This document shows positions 62,036 to 64,000 of a DNA stretch of 64,000 bases, in pieces. Both the position numbers and the translations under genes were made by a program. The stretch comes from Flavobacterium psychrotrophum (GTDB lineage Bacteria; Bacteroidota; Bacteroidia; Flavobacteriales; Flavobacteriaceae): NCBI RefSeq assembly GCF_003403075.1, contig NZ_CP031557.1:4526001-4590000 (forward strand), in the 5' to 3' direction. Within the stretch, counting starts at the first letter, position 1, and every line of letters begins with the position of its first letter. The notes below the pieces were generated by a model. That model ran no database searches. It worked only from the letters and a program-made list of their open reading frames with translations, and was not told where the DNA came from.

Positions 62036-62612
62036 CCATTGTGCTTAAACCCTTGTCGTGCAGGTACCATTTTTGCAGTTCGGTTTTAGCTTCATCGGTA
62101 ACAGTGCCGTGTTTTTCTTTATTTTCTTTGATAAGATTTGCGCCACCTTCGGGGCGTGGTCCCCAGCTTGCTACAGGCTGCTGTGTAGCTGCATCTAAAA
62201 CTACCAGTTTAGGTATAGACCTTGCGCCATTAGTCAGGTACGCATCCATAAGCTCAGCGTTATCATCGCGCAAAACCAGTTTAAGGTCAATCTTGTCGGT
62301 TGCCTGCGTCATCTTATTAATTACGGGTACTATCTGTGCAGCATCGCCACACCATCCTTCGGTAATTACCAGGAACGTGTAAGCTTTATCGAGCGTTTTA
62401 AGCTTTTGGTCAACATCATCCGGTATGTGTATGGTTTTGTCGAGGCGGTTCATGCGTGCCTCATTCAGGGTTGTGTAGTGGGTAAGTGCTTCGCTTTGGG
62501 TAGCACCGGTGCTAAGGCCCTGTTCCAGCAATTGGGTTACGTGGTTGCGGTAATCTTTGTAGCCAAAGCTGTTTTTAAGGCTTTGCTCTATGGTGTTTTC
62601 AGTTGTTGTCAT
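62010..62612 (-). CDS. Thioredoxin-family protein with a single active-site Cys
   Basis: Starting at 62612 (MTTTENTIEQ) gives 200 residues. The thioredoxin-like core contains FLVITEGWCGDAAQIVPVIN, where the usual CxxC is WCGDA (Cys88 only), then SIPKLVVLDAATQQPVASW with the cis-Pro. Without the resolving Cys it cannot be a classical dithiol oxidoreductase; monothiol, bacillithiol-type or binding roles are possible. Its 3' end is part of a 40-bp palindrome. Confidence 0.87.
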   Translation of the reverse strand: MTTTENTIEQSLKNSFGYKDYRNHVTQLLEQGLSTGATQSEALTHYTTLNEARMNRLDKTIHIPDDVDQKLKTLDKAYTFLVITEGWCGDAAQIVPVINKMTQATDKIDLKLVLRDDNAELMDAYLTNGARSIPKLVVLDAATQQPVASWGPRPEGGANLIKENKEKHGTVTDEAKTELQKWYLHDKGLSTMEEIVGLLQ

Positions 62613-62712
62613 GATACTAAACGTTAAACTCAAAAATTAGTTCAACTTTAGCATAGCAAAAAAAACGCCATTTGTCAAAAAACTGTAATTTAGGCAGGCA
62701 ATTCACATATAC

Positions 62713-63492
62713 ATGAAATTTGACGGAAAAAGCATTGGGCTTACCTTTTCGGGAGGCGGTACCAAAGGCATTGCCCACGCGGGTGTTTTAAAGTTTTTTG
62801 ACGAAGAGGGCATCCAGCCCAGCCAGATAGCCGGTACCAGCAGTGGTGCCATAGTGTCATCTTTATATGCCTGGGGCAAACAGCCCGAAGAGATACTGGA
62901 GTTTTTTAAGTCGATCTATTTCTTTCACTGGAAACATTTTACCTTTCGTAAACCGGGGTTTATAGACTCCTCTGCCTTTCGCGAATATTTTCATGATATT
63001 TTTAAAGAAGCTACGCTAGGCGACCTGCCGTATGATATGCACATAACTGCAACCGACCTCGTATCCGGCAAGTTGCGCATCTTTGGGGATGATACTAAAG
63101 TGGCCGATGCCGTACTGGCATCATCGGCTTTTCCAGGTATTATTTCTCCTTATGAGATTAATGGACGGCTGTATGGCGACGGAGGTATTGTAAACCACTT
63201 TCCTACAGATGTTTTACAAGGTCGCTGCGATGCTAATATTGGCATTTATGTAAGCCCGATACAAAAAATAGAGAAAGATGATTTGCGTTCCATCAAGTCG
63301 GTTACTACAAGGGCGTATGATTTGCTTTCGGCCAACAGCAATATGCAGAAGTTTACCCTGTGCGACTGGGTTATCAGTCCTGAAGAGCTGGCTTTGTATA
63401 GTACTTTTGAGACGAACAAGGCTAAGATGGACGAGATATTCAACATTGGTTATGAATCGGCTAAGAAGTCATATGCTGATTTGATAGTTTAG
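62713..63492 (+). CDS. Patatin-like phospholipase (RssA-type)
   Basis: 259 residues. Oxyanion motif GGGTKG (14-19), nucleophile Ser43 in GTSSG and catalytic Asp156 in YGDGG are all present, as in bacterial patatin-like lipases such as RssA. No signal peptide, no membrane segment. It precedes the unknown 63515 gene by 22 bases and may be cotranscribed. Confidence 0.92.
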   Translation: MKFDGKSIGLTFSGGGTKGIAHAGVLKFFDEEGIQPSQIAGTSSGAIVSSLYAWGKQPEEILEFFKSIYFFHWKHFTFRKPGFIDSSAFREYFHDIFKEATLGDLPYDMHITATDLVSGKLRIFGDDTKVADAVLASSAFPGIISPYEINGRLYGDGGIVNHFPTDVLQGRCDANIGIYVSPIQKIEKDDLRSIKSVTTRAYDLLSANSNMQKFTLCDWVISPEELALYSTFETNKAKMDEIFNIGYESAKKSYADLIV

Positions 63493-63514
63493 GTTTGTTT
63501 GAACTAATTAATGT

Positions 63515-63970
63515 ATGACGAAAAGAGAACAGTATAATCTCATTTTCTACTGGAATACAATTCCGGGTCATGGTACATGGCCTACTATGAGCACTAATGG
63601 TAATAATGAGTATGCAAATCTTTGTATCCTTCAACTATTGTATTACTCAGAAGCTGAGTATTTTATTGATAGTATAGATTTAGCGCTTTCAGGACAGCTA
63701 TACGATCCGGATTTTTTAAATACAGACGGTACTGAAGGTCAGGATATTAAATTTGAAGAACCAAATTTTATTTTTGACCATTATCTAACTATCCATATGA
63801 GCGATATGAAAGAATTATTGCAGGAATGGGTTGATTTTATAAAAGAGGAACAGCAGAAAAAAAAGCGCCCTGCTCAATATAATCTATTCTCTAAATTCCG
63901 TGTAAAAATCTCTTTACTCACGAAAACTTTTATTACTATATTTGCACCATCAAAAACAAAAACCCTATGA
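63515..63970 (+). CDS. Hypothetical protein overlapping the pyrH start
   Basis: 151 residues, more AT-rich than the surrounding genes. The N-terminal 115 residues (EQYNLIFYWNTIPGHGTWPT ... DMKELLQEWVDFI) look like a compact alpha/beta domain resembling small immunity-type proteins, without a firm match. The last 30 residues are basic and run across the pyrH promoter box and start codon (ATGA overlap), so that tail may be read-through of former intergenic DNA. Confidence 0.6.
   Translation: MTKREQYNLIFYWNTIPGHGTWPTMSTNGNNEYANLCILQLLYYSEAEYFIDSIDLALSGQLYDPDFLNTDGTEGQDIKFEEPNFIFDHYLTIHMSDMKELLQEWVDFIKEEQQKKKRPAQYNLFSKFRVKISLLTKTFITIFAPSKTKTL
63937..63944 (+). promoter_or_regulatory. Putative -7 box TATATTTG for pyrH
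   Basis: Perfect TAnnTTTG, 22 bases before the pyrH ATG and inside the 3' end of the preceding reading frame. Confidence 0.6.
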
Positions 63971-64000
63971 AATATAACCGGATACTGTTAAAGCTAAGCG
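63967..64000 (+). CDS. pyrH: UMP kinase, N-terminal start only (partial)
   Basis: The last 34 bases encode MKYNRILLKLS, the conserved beginning of UMP kinase (the following SGEAL would be outside the window). The enzyme phosphorylates UMP to UDP. Identification rests on eleven residues and on the typical MKYxRILLKLS start, so it is probable rather than certain. Confidence 0.75.
   Translation, partial: MKYNRILLKLS

Overview
The window is chromosomal DNA of a Bacteroidota bacterium, most likely a Flavobacterium-like member of the Flavobacteriaceae. The evidence is family content (GLPGLI, DUF3078, DUF3109, a MarC / HupE-UreJ / TerB housekeeping set), many -7 promoter boxes of the form TAnnTTTG, lipoprotein-rich secretion and A-rich leaders without strong Shine-Dalgarno sequences. 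The genus cannot be fixed from sequence reading alone. Nearly all of it is protein coding. There is no rRNA, no complete tRNA and no CRISPR array.

Layout. 1-4.6 kb: small lipoproteins and a DUF892/SDR stress operon. 4.7-11.5 kb: a minus-strand signalling island running response regulator, H-NOX, HNOBA-PAS-PAS kinase, FIST protein, second kinase, Hpt protein and LytTR regulator, followed by a second response regulator paralogous to the first. This is the most interesting system here: a soluble-guanylate-cyclase-like sensor split into two adjacent genes and wired to a phosphorelay. 12-15 kb: aspartate kinase, GNAT and fructose-1,6-bisphosphatase. 15.1-17.5 kb: an AT-rich patch in which a complete IS3-family element (15750-17020, 4-bp target duplication) splits a DUF3127-like OB-fold gene. 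17.5-23.8 kb: TerB, HupE/UreJ, dCMP deaminase, S41 protease, dGTPase and two RDD genes, one frameshifted. 23.9-27.4 kb: class Ia ribonucleotide reductase (nrdB-nrdA) with a promoter abutted by a perfect DnaA box. 27.7-36.2 kb: GLPGLI, DUF3109, MarC, FAD oxidoreductase, DUF3078, dxs and tadA. 36.5-46.3 kb: a thioester alpha-2-macroglobulin lipoprotein and its usual partner pbpC, separated here by a tRNA 3'-end relic, a decaying palindrome array, an IS200-like Y1 transposase and an orphan gene.

46.5-57.1 kb is a galactan/galactose utilisation locus: a divergent GntR-type sugar regulator, then galM, two GH53 endo-galactanases, a GH2 beta-galactosidase, galK, galT and a sodium/solute symporter, mostly overlapping or within a few bases of each other. 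Together they would cut beta-1,4-galactan, release galactose, import it and feed it through the Leloir pathway. No SusC/SusD pair is present. 57.2-64 kb: Na+/H+ antiporter, ribosome-hibernation-type protein, a TetR - thioesterase - ketoacyl synthase cluster carrying two copies of one operator, a thioredoxin-like gene whose 3' end forms a 40-bp perfect palindrome, a patatin, an unknown gene and the start of pyrH.

Intergenic gaps repeatedly hold decayed dispersed repeats of at least five families. Several genes have a TAnnTTTG box ending only 4-5 bases before the ATG, suggesting very short or absent leaders.
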